A stretch of 64,000 bases of DNA from Aquitalea sp. LB_tupeE. GTDB lineage: Bacteria; Pseudomonadota; Gammaproteobacteria; Burkholderiales; Chromobacteriaceae. Shown here piece by piece: positions 34,452 to 44,008 of this stretch (position 1 is its first letter; each line of letters starts with the position of its first letter). The translations under genes and the position numbers were made by a program. The notes under the pieces are model-generated. The model was given only the letters and a program-made list of their open reading frames with translations, ran no database searches and was not told the origin of the DNA. The DNA is taken from the NCBI RefSeq assembly GCF_013391415.1, contig NZ_JACAXB010000034.1:226512-290511 (forward strand), in the 5' to 3' direction.

Positions 34452-35243
34452 TTACAAGGCCCAGTGCAGCTGCGAGAAATGCAGCGACGCGAGCGGTGTT
34501 TCATTGATTAGTGGCGTATTGAAAGAAGGACCTTGCAGCACGCGCTGCAGGATGTGCTGCTCCAGAGCGACAAAGCGGCTATCGGCCGGGTCGCGGCTGC
34601 GCGGCAGATCCACCGGCAAATCCAGTGCCACACGGCCCTCCTCCAGCAACACCACACGATCGGCCAGGGTCACGGCCTCGCTGACATCGTGCGTTACCAG
34701 CACCGTGGTGCAAGCGTGTTGCTGCCACAAGCGTTCGATCAGGCCCTGCATTTCCAGCCGGGTGAGCGCATCCAGCGCGCCCAGCGGCTCATCCAGCAAC
34801 AGCAAGGACGGCTGATGCACCAGCGCCCGCGCCAGTGCCACCCGCTGGCGCTGACCGCCGGACAGCCGGGCCGGCCATTCCTGCGCCCGGTCAGCCAGCC
34901 CTACTTCGGCCAAGGCCTGCTCGGCTTCGCCACGACGACTGGCTGGCAAACCCAGCGCGACATTGTCCAGCACGCTTTTCCACGGCAGCAGGCGGGCCTC
35001 CTGGAACATCACCCGCACGCTCTGGCCATCCGGCTGTTGCAACAGGCCGCCATCGGCCTGATCCAGCCCGGCCAACAGGCGCAGCAAGGTGCTTTTGCCG
35101 CAGCCGGAGCGGCCGACAATCGCCAGGAACTGTCCCTGCGGAATGTGCAGGTCCAATGCATCCAGCACCACCCGCTCGCCAAAGCGCCGGATAAGGCCTT
35201 GCAGCACGATAGACTTCCCGGTCTTGAGATCATCCAGTTTCAT
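34452..35243 (-). CDS. ssuB: Aliphatic sulfonate ABC transporter ATP-binding protein
   Basis: About 263 residues. Walker [24 protein letters not shown] and Walker [13 protein letters not shown] are intact, with the nitrate/sulfonate/taurine-type ending. Two adjacent ATGs (35246 and 35243) follow AGGAG; the second has the better spacing of six bases. It energises SsuC. Located between ssuC and ssuF as in the P. putida operon. Confidence 0.92.
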   Translation of the reverse strand: MKLDDLKTGKSIVLQGLIRRFGERVVLDALDLHIPQGQFLAIVGRSGCGKSTLLRLLAGLDQADGGLLQQPDGQSVRVMFQEARLLPWKSVLDNVALGLPASRRGEAEQALAEVGLADRAQEWPARLSGGQRQRVALARALVHQPSLLLLDEPLGALDALTRLEMQGLIERLWQQHACTTVLVTHDVSEAVTLADRVVLLEEGRVALDLPVDLPRSRDPADSRFVALEQHILQRVLQGPSFNTPLINETPLASLHFSQLHWAL

Positions 35244-35253
35244 CATGTTCTCC

Positions 35254-36045
35254 TCAGGCAGCCTTGAAATAGGATGGATGCCAGCGCAACCAGCGTTTTT
35301 CCAGTGCCCGGGCGGCGACATCCACCACCTTGCCCAGTGCGGCATACAGCAGGATGGACAGCACCACGATGTCGGTTTGCAGGAATTCCCGCGCATTGGA
35401 CGCCAGATAGCCGATACCGCTGGTGGCGGACAGGGTTTCCGCCACGATCAGGATGATCCAGGCAATGCCCAGTGCGTAGCGGATGCCCACCAGAATCGAC
35501 GGCAAGGCCCCCGGCAACACCACCTGACGAAACAAGGCATTACCGCTAAGGCCGTAACTGCGTGCCATTTCCAGCAGCTGCGGGTCGAGCGAGCGAATAC
35601 CGTGATACGTATTGAGATACACCGGGAACAGCACGCCGAAGGCCACCAGAAACACCTTGGCCGACTCGTCGATGCCGAACCACAAAATCACCAGCGGCAG
35701 GATGGCCAATGGCGGGATGTTGCGCAGCATCTGCAAGGTGGTATCAAACAATGCCTCGCCCAGCCGGGACACCCCGGCCAGCAGACCGAAGGCCAGGCCA
35801 AGGCCCGCGCCGATGACAAAGCCACTGGCTACCCGGGCAAAACTGACCGCCAGATGACGGAACAGGTCGCCACTGCTGAGCAATTGCCAGAAGGCCACCA
35901 GCACTTCGGTGGGTGCGGGCAGGACCCGGTGGTTCAGCCAGCCCGCCACCGAGGCCTGCTGCCAGAACAGCAGCAACAGGATGGGCACCAGCCAGGGCAG
36001 CAGACGTTGCCACAGGCCTTGTGCCAATGCATGTGAACGTGACAT
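35254..36045 (-). CDS. ssuC: Aliphatic sulfonate ABC transporter permease
   Basis: 263 residues with about six membrane helices and the permease loop [24 protein letters not shown] (about 159-182). The [15 protein letters not shown] segment near residue 43 is characteristic of SsuC/TauC-type permeases. It forms the channel for sulfonates delivered by SsuA. It lies 11 bases after ssuD. Confidence 0.94.
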   Translation of the reverse strand: MSRSHALAQGLWQRLLPWLVPILLLLFWQQASVAGWLNHRVLPAPTEVLVAFWQLLSSGDLFRHLAVSFARVASGFVIGAGLGLAFGLLAGVSRLGEALFDTTLQMLRNIPPLAILPLVILWFGIDESAKVFLVAFGVLFPVYLNTYHGIRSLDPQLLEMARSYGLSGNALFRQVVLPGALPSILVGIRYALGIAWIILIVAETLSATSGIGYLASNAREFLQTDIVVLSILLYAALGKVVDVAARALEKRWLRWHPSYFKAA

Positions 36046-36056
36046 GGTCAGGCTCC

Positions 36057-37196
36057 TCAGGAGGCCGCCGCCTGGCGGATTTCATTGGGCAACAGCTGGT
36101 TGGCCATCACCTCGCCCGCCGGCTGCTGGCCGATGCTGGCCTTGAGACGATCCGGCAGATGCGGGAACAGCAGTTCGGCCACGCGATAGGCTTCGTCCAG
36201 ATGCGGATAGCCGGAGAACACAAAGGTTTCGATGCCAAGCTCGGCATATTCCTGCATGCGCGCGGCCACGGTGGCGCCATCGCCCACCAGGGCCGTGCCT
36301 GCGCCACCGCGCACCAGACCGATACCGGCCCACAGATTGGGCGAAATTTCCAGCTTGTCACGGCTGCCGCCATGTAGCGCAGCCATGCGGCGCTGGCCTT
36401 CCGAGTCCGCCCGTGCCAGGGTTTTCTGTGCATTGGCGATGGTGGCGTCGTCCAGACGGCTGATCAGCCGGTCGGCTGCGGCCCAGGCTTCTTCATTGGT
36501 TTCACGCACGATGATGTGCAGGCGGATGCCAAAACGTACCGTGCGGCCCAGCTTGGCTGCCCGCGCCCGTACATCGGCAATTTTTTTGGCCACTTCGGCA
36601 GGCGGCTCGCCCCAACTGAGGTAGACATCCACATGCTCGGCCGCCAGATCATGCGCGGCATCGGAAGAGCCACCGAAATACAGCGGCGGATACGGCTTGC
36701 TTACCGGCGGGTACAGCAACTGGGCATCGCTCACCTTGATGTGCTTGCCGTCAAGATTCACCTTGTCACCGGCCAGCACACCCTTCCAGATATGCAGGAA
36801 TTCGCTGGCGGCTTCGTAGCGCTCGTCGTGACTGAGCCAGCTGCCATCACCGGCCAGCTCCACCGGGTCCCCCCCAGCCACCACGTTCACCAGCAGACGG
36901 CCTTGCGACAGGCGGTCAAAGCTGGAAGCCATGCGCGCCGCCACGGTGGGCGACATGATGCCGGGGCGCACCGCCACCAGGAACTTCAGTTTTTTGGTGG
37001 CCGGAATCAGCGTGGCGGCCGTCACCCACGGGTCTTCGCAAGAACGACCGGTAGGAATCAGCGCGCCATCAAAGCCCAGGCTGTCTGCCGCGCGGGCAAT
37101 CTGGGTGAGGTAGTCCAGGTCCACCGTGCGCGCCCCTTCCGGGCTGCCCAGATAGCGACCGTCACCATGCGTGGGGAAAAACCAGAAAATCTGCAT
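36057..37196 (-). CDS. ssuD: FMNH2-dependent alkanesulfonate monooxygenase
   Basis: 379 residues of the bacterial-luciferase fold. It cleaves the C-S bond of alkanesulfonates with reduced FMN and oxygen, giving an aldehyde and sulfite. [31 protein letters not shown] (conserved Cys near the active site), [14 protein letters not shown] and [13 protein letters not shown] are typical. Reduced FMN comes from SsuE, encoded at the head of the operon. Sulfite then enters assimilation and feeds the cysteine used by the encapsulin pathway next door. Confidence 0.96.
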   Translation of the reverse strand: MQIFWFFPTHGDGRYLGSPEGARTVDLDYLTQIARAADSLGFDGALIPTGRSCEDPWVTAATLIPATKKLKFLVAVRPGIMSPTVAARMASSFDRLSQGRLLVNVVAGGDPVELAGDGSWLSHDERYEAASEFLHIWKGVLAGDKVNLDGKHIKVSDAQLLYPPVSKPYPPLYFGGSSDAAHDLAAEHVDVYLSWGEPPAEVAKKIADVRARAAKLGRTVRFGIRLHIIVRETNEEAWAAADRLISRLDDATIANAQKTLARADSEGQRRMAALHGGSRDKLEISPNLWAGIGLVRGGAGTALVGDGATVAARMQEYAELGIETFVFSGYPHLDEAYRVAELLFPHLPDRLKASIGQQPAGEVMANQLLPNEIRQAAAS

Positions 37197-37251
37197 GTCT
37201 TGTATTCCTGTCTTGATCTTGTCTTGTTCTAGCTTTGCTCTTGAATGGCAC

Positions 37252-38187
37252 TCAGGGCTTCCACACCGCGTCCTGCACCTTGATAGCCTTGGGAATCAGG
37301 CCCAGTGCGTGGAAGGTGTCGGCCACCTGCTGTTGCTGCTGAATGGTTTTGGCGTTGACGTAGCTGACGCTGTAGTCCGGGTGACGGCTGAGCATGGCGG
37401 CATAGGTTTCCGCCTCCAGCCCGGTATAGCCGGAGAGGGTTTTGGCCACTTGCTGCACATCGCCACGCAGCTGTTTGTTGTTGTCGGTCAGCGCCTTGAA
37501 CACGATGGCAATTACCTTGGGGTTGGCCTGGGCAAAGTCACGCGCCGCCAGATAGAAGGTATTGTTGGCGCTCAGACCCTTGCCGCTAGAGAGCACGCGC
37601 ACACCACCAGCGCGGGTGGCCGCTGCGTAGTACGGGTCCCAGATGCTCCAGGCATCGACACTGCCGCGCTCGAAGGCGGCACGCGCCTCGGACGGTGTCA
37701 GGTAAACCGGGGTGATGTCGCTGTATTGCAGCCCGGCCTTCTTCAGCGCCGCCACCGTCAGGTAGTGCGCACTGGAGCCCTTGGTAAAGGCCACGCGCTT
37801 GCCCTTGAGGTCGGCCAGTTTCTTGATAGGCGAATTAGCCGGCAACAGGATGGCGGAGGATTCCGGCTTGGACGGCTCCTGGCCGATATACACAATATTG
37901 GCCCCGGCAGCTTGGGCAAATACCGGCGGCGAATCGCCAGTCATGCCAATGCTGACACTACCCGCATTCATGGCTTCCAGAATCGGCGGGCCAGCTTGAA
38001 ATTCATACCATTTCACCGTCACGCCCAGCGGCGCCAACTGCTTTTCCAGCGTGCCTTGCGCCTTGAGCGACACCAGATTGATGGCACTTTTCTGGTAACC
38101 GACATTCAGGTCCAGCGCCTGGGCCGCCAGCGACCAGCCGGCCAGCACGGCGAGACCCAGTGTTTTTTTCAGGATGGATACAGTCAT
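37252..38187 (-). CDS. ssuA: Aliphatic sulfonate-binding periplasmic protein
   Basis: 311 residues. A signal peptide ([24 protein letters not shown]) is followed by [20 protein letters not shown], the N-terminal binding motif of sulfonate/nitrate-binding proteins. [11 protein letters not shown] and the C-terminal [16 protein letters not shown] complete the family pattern. It captures sulfonates for SsuBC. Fourteen bases separate it from ssuE. Confidence 0.94.
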   Translation of the reverse strand: MTVSILKKTLGLAVLAGWSLAAQALDLNVGYQKSAINLVSLKAQGTLEKQLAPLGVTVKWYEFQAGPPILEAMNAGSVSIGMTGDSPPVFAQAAGANIVYIGQEPSKPESSAILLPANSPIKKLADLKGKRVAFTKGSSAHYLTVAALKKAGLQYSDITPVYLTPSEARAAFERGSVDAWSIWDPYYAAATRAGGVRVLSSGKGLSANNTFYLAARDFAQANPKVIAIVFKALTDNNKQLRGDVQQVAKTLSGYTGLEAETYAAMLSRHPDYSVSYVNAKTIQQQQQVADTFHALGLIPKAIKVQDAVWKP

Positions 38188-38201
38188 GATGATGTCCGGA
38201 A

Positions 38202-38792
38202 TTACAGGCTGATCAGCCGGGAAATGAAATCGTTGGCATAACGGGGGGCATGCGGGGCCGGGGCATTCACTCCCAGCAGGGCGGCGAACTCATGCACAGC
38301 GGTTTGCAGACGCTGCTCCAGCTCCTCGGCCAGTTCGGCTTCACCATTGGCATTGGCACCGATTTGCGATTCCACCGCATACACGCCCTGATGGATGGCA
38401 CTGGCTTTCAGCGCTGCCAGCACTGGCTTGATGGAGTAGTCCACCGCCAGCAAATGGCCGGGGCTACCGCCGCTCACCAGCGGCAATACCGGTTTGCCAG
38501 CCAGGCCGCCTTCGGGAATCAGGTCCAGCAGCACCTTGAGTGCGCCGGCATAAGCGGCCTTGTACACCGGCGTGGCGATGATCAGGCCACTGGCGGCGCT
38601 GATGCGCTGCTGGAATTCCTGGATTTGCGGATGGGAAAACTGGCCGTGCAACAGGGCGTCGGCCGGAAAGTCGTGAATACTGATGGTTTGCAGCTCGATA
38701 TCCAGTGCGTCCAGCGCAGCACGGCTGCGCTCGATCAGGCGCGCAGTACGCGAGGTTTTGCTGGGGCTACCGAGAATGGCGAGAACGGTCAT
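38202..38792 (-). CDS. ssuE: NADPH-dependent FMN reductase
   Basis: 196 residues with a flavodoxin-like fold. MTVLAILGSPSKTSRTARLIE binds FMN phosphate; ATPVYKAAYAGALKVLLDLIPEGGLAGKPVLPL is the diagnostic SsuE core (about 74-106). It supplies reduced FMN to SsuD. First gene of the operon; the AT-rich upstream stretch (about 38845-38885) contains ATAACC and several TTATT elements that would suit a CysB/Cbl-type activator, though no exact site is assured. Confidence 0.95.
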   Translation of the reverse strand: MTVLAILGSPSKTSRTARLIERSRAALDALDIELQTISIHDFPADALLHGQFSHPQIQEFQQRISAASGLIIATPVYKAAYAGALKVLLDLIPEGGLAGKPVLPLVSGGSPGHLLAVDYSIKPVLAALKASAIHQGVYAVESQIGANANGEAELAEELEQRLQTAVHEFAALLGVNAPAPHAPRYANDFISRLISL

Positions 38793-38930
38793 GGGTGGGT
38801 TTTCCGCAGTGCGTCATGTCAATGAGCAGCACCTTAGCAGAGCCCTTTTATATCCATAACCAATAATAAATAAACTTATTAGCAGAAAAAAAGCTAATGA
38901 AACAATATGATTAGCTTACGGCCAGACATG

Positions 38931-38965
38931 CAAAAGCCCGTGTCCATATCACTAGACACGGGCTG
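38931..38965 (-). terminator. Terminator of the 68-residue protein gene
   Basis: AGCCCGTGTC and GACACGGGCT form a 10-bp stem with a 10-base loop. On the minus strand the stem is followed by TTTTGC. It also insulates the ssu promoter region. Confidence 0.8.
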
Positions 38966-38978
38966 GCAGATAAGTGTT

Positions 38979-39185
38979 TCAGGCCTGGGCGTCGTCGCCC
39001 TGGCCGGCGTCGGCAGCACTCTCGTCCTTCTTCTCCAGCATGTCTTCCAGCGCGCCTGCGCCCTTGAAACCAGCCACGGCAGCAATGCCCTTGGTCAGAA
39101 GGCCAGCATCCGGGTCCAGTTTTTCCGCAGCTTCCACCGCCGCAATGGCACCAGCTACTTCACCCAGGGTATCCAGCAGTCCCAT
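38979..39185 (-). CDS. Small Ala/Gly-rich acidic protein of unknown function
   Basis: 68 residues from the ATG at 39185, with AAGGAG five bases upstream. MGLLDTLGEVAGAIAAVEAAEKLDP and GLLTKGIAAVAGFKGAGALEDML form two amphipathic or weakly hydrophobic stretches; the tail is acidic (ESAADAGQGDD). It resembles no enzyme I recognise. A glycine/alanine-rich small protein with its own ribosome site and terminator; a bacteriocin-like or membrane-interacting role is possible but unproven. Compare the 66-residue protein at 49919. Confidence 0.65.
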   Translation of the reverse strand: MGLLDTLGEVAGAIAAVEAAEKLDPDAGLLTKGIAAVAGFKGAGALEDMLEKKDESAADAGQGDDAQA

Positions 39186-39376
39186 AAGCACTCCTTCAAA
39201 GTCAGTGAAATGAAAATTTATAATGCCACAAGTCAGCACAATGACAAGCATGCCCGGTTCAAAACGACATACTGACAGCAAGGGCGAGACCAATCCGGCT
39301 ACTGCGACCGCCACCACCCTGTCCAAAAAACAGTGCTTGCCGCACAATATCCGGCTTGCCAATCAGCGAGCCCACC

Positions 39377-40153
39377 ATGCGCCACCACCTGTTGATCATC
39401 GATCCCCAGAATGATTTCTGTGACCTGCCGCCATCTGCGCTACCGGTGCGCGGAGCCAATGCCGACCTGCAACGGCTGGCACAGCTGATCACACGTCATG
39501 GCACAGCGCTGGACGGTATTACGGTAACGCTGGACAGCCACCACCGCTACGACATCGCCCACCCGGCTTTCTGGCGCGGCCCAGCGGGCGAGCAGCCACT
39601 GCTCTGCCCCATCACCCTGGCGGATGTGGATGCCGGACGCTGGTTACCCGCCCAGCCCGCCCTGCTGCCTGCCGTCCGCCACTACCTGCAGCACTGCGCG
39701 CTATTCGTGTGGCCGCCGCACTGCCTGGTCGGTAGCTGGGGACACAATATTCATGAGGGGCTCAACCAGGCACTGCAGCAATGGGAATGCCAGGGCCTGC
39801 AGCCGGTACAGTTCCTGTTCAAGGGCCTGAACCCGCTCACCGAGCATTTTTCAGCCTTTGAAGCAGATTTGCCGCTGGCGGATGACCCTGCCACCTGTTT
39901 TAACCCGCGGCAGGTGGCCACACTGGTGGCAGCTCAGCGCGTCATCGTAGCGGGCGAGGCCCTGTCCCACTGTGTGGCCAGTTCGGTACGCAGCCTGCTG
40001 CGCCATCTGGGGCCGGACTTCGCCCGCAAGCTGGTACTACTGGAAGATTGCAGTAGCCCGGTGCCGGGGTTCGAAAAACAGGCTGAAGACTTTGTCGCGG
40101 AAATCCGCCAACTGGGCGCGCACATCCTCCCCAGCACCGCACTTTTCGCCTGA
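39377..40153 (+). CDS. Nicotinamidase-like cysteine hydrolase
   Basis: 258 residues of the isochorismatase fold, from the ATG at 39377. The catalytic triad is visible: Asp in LLIIDPQNDF, Lys in FLFKGLNP, Cys in GEALSHCVASSVR. DSHHRYDIAHPAFW provides the Asp/His/His metal-binding set found in nicotinamidases rather than in isochorismatases. VWPPHCLVGSWGHNIHEGLNQAL corresponds to the WPxHC...G motif of nicotinamidase. It likely converts nicotinamide to nicotinate or hydrolyses a related amide. It is longer than PncA (about 213), so another small amide is possible. Confidence 0.82.
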   Translation: MRHHLLIIDPQNDFCDLPPSALPVRGANADLQRLAQLITRHGTALDGITVTLDSHHRYDIAHPAFWRGPAGEQPLLCPITLADVDAGRWLPAQPALLPAVRHYLQHCALFVWPPHCLVGSWGHNIHEGLNQALQQWECQGLQPVQFLFKGLNPLTEHFSAFEADLPLADDPATCFNPRQVATLVAAQRVIVAGEALSHCVASSVRSLLRHLGPDFARKLVLLEDCSSPVPGFEKQAEDFVAEIRQLGAHILPSTALFA

Positions 40154-40244
40154 ACGCTGCCAACAAACATCCTGCTGTCGTGTTGCGCCGCCTTGCACCA
40201 GCGACGCCAGGCTTTTGTTAGCAGCGGCACACGGCTCGGCCAGC

Positions 40245-40275
40245 AAAAAGGGCGTGCCCGCAGGCACGCCCTTTT
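40245..40275. terminator. Bidirectional rho-independent terminator
   Basis: GGGCGTGCC-CGCA-GGCACGCCC with five A before and four T after. It serves the nicotinamidase-like gene (plus) and the amino acid permease (minus). Confidence 0.88.
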
Positions 40276-40311
40276 CATATCAAGCGCGTGCAGTTGCACG
40301 CCGGCTTGTAC

Positions 40312-41709
40312 TCAGTCGCGCTCCACCGCAGCCAGTGCCGGCTGGTGATGGCGACCCAGATTGAACATCTTGTACACCACCGATACCGCCAGCAAGAGGC
40401 CGCTACCGACAAACAGCGATACGCGGGTATCCGGATTCACCAGCATGCCGAACAGCACACACACCAGGAAGGCAATGGTCAGCCAGTTGGTGAAGGGGAA
40501 CAGGATGGACTTGAACGGGTGGCTGTGCATTTTCTCGCTGTGCGCCAGACGGAAACGGGCCTGGCACAGCAGGACAACAAACCAGGGCACCATGCCCGGC
40601 AGTACACTGGCGCTGTATACATACACGAATACACGTTCCGGATTGGGAATGATGTAGTTGAGTGCGGAACCCAGGCCGATGCAGGCAATGGTCACCCAGA
40701 TGGCGTTGACCGGCACACCACCCTTGGACACCTTGCCCAGGAAGGACGGCAGCTGCTTGTTCTGCGCCAGGGTATACAGCATGCGGCCACAGCTGTAGAT
40801 GCCGCTATTACAGCCGGACAGCGCCGCAGTCAGTACCACGAAGTTGATGACACCCGCAGCGGCGGCAATGCCCACCTTGGCAAAGGTCAGCACAAAGGGG
40901 CTGCCGCTGGTGCCGATCTGGTTCCACGGGTAAATGGCGACGATGACGAAAATGGCGCCGACATAGAAAATCAGGATGCGCCAGATGATGTTGTTGATGG
41001 CACGCTTGAGGGTGACTTGCGGGTCCTTGGCTTCACCAGCAGTAATGCCAACCAGCTCTACCCCCTGATAAGCCGCCACCACCAGACAGAGCGCGAACAG
41101 AAAGCCCTTGGCACCACCGGCAAAAAAGCCGTCATGGGCGGTCAGATTGGCCAGACCAACAGCTGGCATGTCGGCACCACCCACCAGGATCAGCTTCAGC
41201 CCCACCAGAATCATCACCACGATGGTGGAAATCTTGATCAGGCCGAACCAGAACTCGAACTCGCCGTACAGGCGCACAGCCAGCAGGTTGGAAGCTGCCA
41301 GAATGCCGACAAAGGCAATGGCCGGCACCCACTGCGGCACACTGGGGAACCAGTACTGCACATACACCCCGGCGGCGGTGATTTCCGAAATGCCCACGGC
41401 AATCCACATCAGCCAGTAAGCCCAGGCGGTAAGGTAGCCCCAGTAAGGGCTGAGGTATTTGTAGGCGTAATGGGCAAACGAGCCGGCCACCGGCTCGGTA
41501 TGCAGCATTTCACCCATGGTGCGCATGATGAAGAAGATGAACACCCCGGCAATGGCATACGCCAGCAAGACCGAAGGCCCCGTCCATTTCAGCGTGCTGG
41601 CCGAGCCCATGAACAGACCGACACCGATTGTCCCGCCAAGGGCAATCAGTTCGATATGTCGTGCCTCAAGCCCGCGCTGCAGCTTTTTGTCACTCTGATT
41701 TTCTGACAC
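40312..41709 (-). CDS. APC-family amino acid permease
   Basis: 465 residues with about 12 membrane helices. [26 protein letters not shown] (first helix, substrate-binding GTIGxGLF) and [28 protein letters not shown] place it in the AroP/LysP/AnsP branch of proton-coupled amino acid symporters. The exact substrate is not readable. A 470-base AT-rich region lies upstream. Confidence 0.9.
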   Translation of the reverse strand: MSENQSDKKLQRGLEARHIELIALGGTIGVGLFMGSASTLKWTGPSVLLAYAIAGVFIFFIMRTMGEMLHTEPVAGSFAHYAYKYLSPYWGYLTAWAYWLMWIAVGISEITAAGVYVQYWFPSVPQWVPAIAFVGILAASNLLAVRLYGEFEFWFGLIKISTIVVMILVGLKLILVGGADMPAVGLANLTAHDGFFAGGAKGFLFALCLVVAAYQGVELVGITAGEAKDPQVTLKRAINNIIWRILIFYVGAIFVIVAIYPWNQIGTSGSPFVLTFAKVGIAAAAGVINFVVLTAALSGCNSGIYSCGRMLYTLAQNKQLPSFLGKVSKGGVPVNAIWVTIACIGLGSALNYIIPNPERVFVYVYSASVLPGMVPWFVVLLCQARFRLAHSEKMHSHPFKSILFPFTNWLTIAFLVCVLFGMLVNPDTRVSLFVGSGLLLAVSVVYKMFNLGRHHQPALAAVERD

Positions 41710-42180
41710 GATTTATATTCCCGTTGGTTTCACATATTTATCGAATATCCAATCCTGGCGCTTATTCTGACAAACGCGGATTACCTATTCTTTGATCTGA
41801 CTACGGGATAATGCTAAACCCTTCATTTCACAGTCGCAATAAAGGGAATCCCCTTTAAAACAAGGCGAAATCTACAATTCGGAAATCCGAACAACAAAAA
41901 CAGTATTTATTCGGTTATTCGAATGCCAATTCGCAACAAACAAACAATTAATATCAGCCAACTGATTAATCATGTCGCAAAAGCATAAATAAGCCCATCA
42001 ACAAAATTTTAACTGCCACCTGACAAACTGGCGGCTTGCACAGTGACACTCCTGCTCCGCCCTGCCACATTCCCACGCTGGTCATGCCAGCCTCCCCTGC
42101 CGCACCCACAATGCCGCATCGCAACAATTTGATCTTTCTTTGCGAGTTATTACTTTCAATACGCATTTTCGTTACCCATA
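41710..42180. other. AT-rich intergenic region between two divergent genes
   Basis: About 470 bases between the amino acid permease and the sensor kinase, clearly AT-richer than the flanks, especially near 41840-42010. It contains repeated TCGAAT/ATTCG elements (for example TTATTCGAATGCCAATTCG near 41913). I see no convincing gene: a minus-strand 96-codon frame has no ribosome site. It must hold both promoters. Confidence 0.5.
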
Positions 42181-44004
42181 ATGGATAATTGCTCGCAACC
42201 CATGGCAGGGCTAAACGCGCGTATGGAAAAGCTGCTCGCAGACTTGTTGCAAACATCCCCCATCGGCATTGCGGTGCTGGACAGCCAGTTGCGCTATGTG
42301 CACATCAACCGCCAGCTGGCAGACTCCAACGGCCTGAGCCCGGAGGCCCATATCGGCCGCACCCCGCGCGACGTGCTGCCCGATATTGGCCCCGGTCTGG
42401 AAGGCATCATGCGCAAGGTGATGGCCAGCGGCCTGGCGGAGTGCAATTTTGAAGCCAGTGCCGAAATCCCCCCCGGCTCGGGCTGCATCACCTACTGGAA
42501 TGCCAGCTACCACCCCCGCTTTGACAAGCAAGGCGAGCCTTGCGGCATCATTGCCATGGTGGAGGATGTCTCGCTGAAGAAACGGGCAGAGCTGGCCATT
42601 CGGGCCAGCAACGAACGCATTCGCAAGGTGCTGGATGCCTTGTTCACCTTTGTCGGGGTACTGAGCACCCATGGCGTGCTGGAGGAAGCCAACCGCGCCC
42701 CGCTGGAACAGGCAGGGCTGGAACTGGCCGACGTACAGGGCAAACTGTTCTGGGAGTGTTACTGGTGGAACCACGACCCACTGGTGCAAATCGAGCTGCA
42801 ACAGGCCATTGCCCGTGCTGCAGGCGGCGAAACCGTGCGCTACGACGTGGTGGTGCGCATGAAAAACGACAGCCGCATGGTCATCGACTTCATGCTGCGC
42901 CCCTTGCGCGATGAAACGGGAGCCATCAGCAACCTGATTGCCTCCGGCATCGACATTACCGCGCGCAAGCAAAACGAACTGGCGCTGCAAATCAGTGAAA
43001 CCTATTTCCGTGAAGTGGTGGAATCCACACCGGACGGACTGATGATGGTGGACCAGCACGGCGTCATCCGCCTGATCAACACCCGGATGGAGCAGTTGTT
43101 TGGTTACACACGGCACGAACTGGTGGGCGAAAAACTGTCCAGCCTGCTGCCGGATGATTTTCGCGCCACCCACAGCAGCTACGTCACACAGTTTTTTACC
43201 GCACCGATGGCGCGGGGCATGGCCAATCGCAAGCCGCTGTTTGCCCAGCGGCGCGATGGCTCGCAGTTTCCCTGTGAAATCGGCCTCAACCCGATGCGGG
43301 TGGGCGAAGAAATGCTGACGCTGGCCTGTATTTCTGACGTATCCGAACGCTACTACGCCAAGCTGGATCTGGAAAAAGCCCTGCAAGAAAAAACCGTGCT
43401 GCTGGGCGAGGTGCATCACCGGGTGAAGAACAATCTGCAAGTGATTTCCAGCTTGCTCAGCCTGCAAGCACGCACCGCCACCCCCGACGCCAACAAGGCC
43501 TTGCTGGACAGCCAGAACCATGTGCGCTCGATGGCGCTGATTCACCAGCTCTTGTACGAGCGCAATGATTTTTCCCGCATTCCGATGTCGGTCTATATAG
43601 AAAGACTCACCCATCTGCTGCGCGACGTCAGCACCGGCTACGGCAGCCATATTGCCTTCGTGTTCGAGCGCACCGGCCCCGAGGCCTTTCTGGAACTGCA
43701 AAACAGCATTCCCTTTGGCCTGATCCTGAATGAAATCGTGGTCAATGCCTGCAAACATGCCTTCACGCCCGGCCAGCCCGGTCAGGTGACCATCCACATG
43801 AACACCGAAGATCAGGTACAGCTGCGGATTCGTGACAACGGACGCGGCTGCCCGCCCGGCGTGTCGCTGGGGCATGCCGACACGCTTGGCTTTCAGTTAT
43901 TGCCCATGCTGACCGAACAGCTGAAAGCCACATTGACACTGGAAACCGCACCGGATCAAGGCTGCTGTTTCACCTTGACCATTCCAGACCTTATCCGGGA
44001 GTAG
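42181..44004 (+). CDS. PAS-domain sensor histidine kinase, HisKA_2 type
   Basis: 607 residues, cytosolic. Three PAS domains (about 16-135, 140-260 and 263-390) precede a HisKA_2 dimerisation domain with the phospho-acceptor His in GEVHHRVKNNLQVISSLLSLQ (about 407) and an HATPase with NEIVVNACKHAF (N box) and RDNGRGCPPG (G1 box). The HisKA_2 class commonly phosphorylates stand-alone receivers. The next gene, four bases on, encodes the receiver, so they form a two-component pair. PAS inputs suggest cytosolic redox or small-molecule sensing. Confidence 0.93.
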   Translation: MDNCSQPMAGLNARMEKLLADLLQTSPIGIAVLDSQLRYVHINRQLADSNGLSPEAHIGRTPRDVLPDIGPGLEGIMRKVMASGLAECNFEASAEIPPGSGCITYWNASYHPRFDKQGEPCGIIAMVEDVSLKKRAELAIRASNERIRKVLDALFTFVGVLSTHGVLEEANRAPLEQAGLELADVQGKLFWECYWWNHDPLVQIELQQAIARAAGGETVRYDVVVRMKNDSRMVIDFMLRPLRDETGAISNLIASGIDITARKQNELALQISETYFREVVESTPDGLMMVDQHGVIRLINTRMEQLFGYTRHELVGEKLSSLLPDDFRATHSSYVTQFFTAPMARGMANRKPLFAQRRDGSQFPCEIGLNPMRVGEEMLTLACISDVSERYYAKLDLEKALQEKTVLLGEVHHRVKNNLQVISSLLSLQARTATPDANKALLDSQNHVRSMALIHQLLYERNDFSRIPMSVYIERLTHLLRDVSTGYGSHIAFVFERTGPEAFLELQNSIPFGLILNEIVVNACKHAFTPGQPGQVTIHMNTEDQVQLRIRDNGRGCPPGVSLGHADTLGFQLLPMLTEQLKATLTLETAPDQGCCFTLTIPDLIRE

Positions 44005-44008
44005 CTGC

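Noticed and set aside
38979..39362. A 127-residue version of the 68-residue protein
   Set aside because: The first 59 codons are not protein-like and the good ribosome site is before the ATG at 39185.
41966..42256. A 96-codon minus-strand frame in the AT-rich region
   Set aside because: It crosses into the kinase gene, has no ribosome site and no similarity.
42211..43875. A 554-codon minus-strand open frame over the sensor kinase
   Set aside because: The kinase in the other strand has full catalytic motifs; this frame has none.
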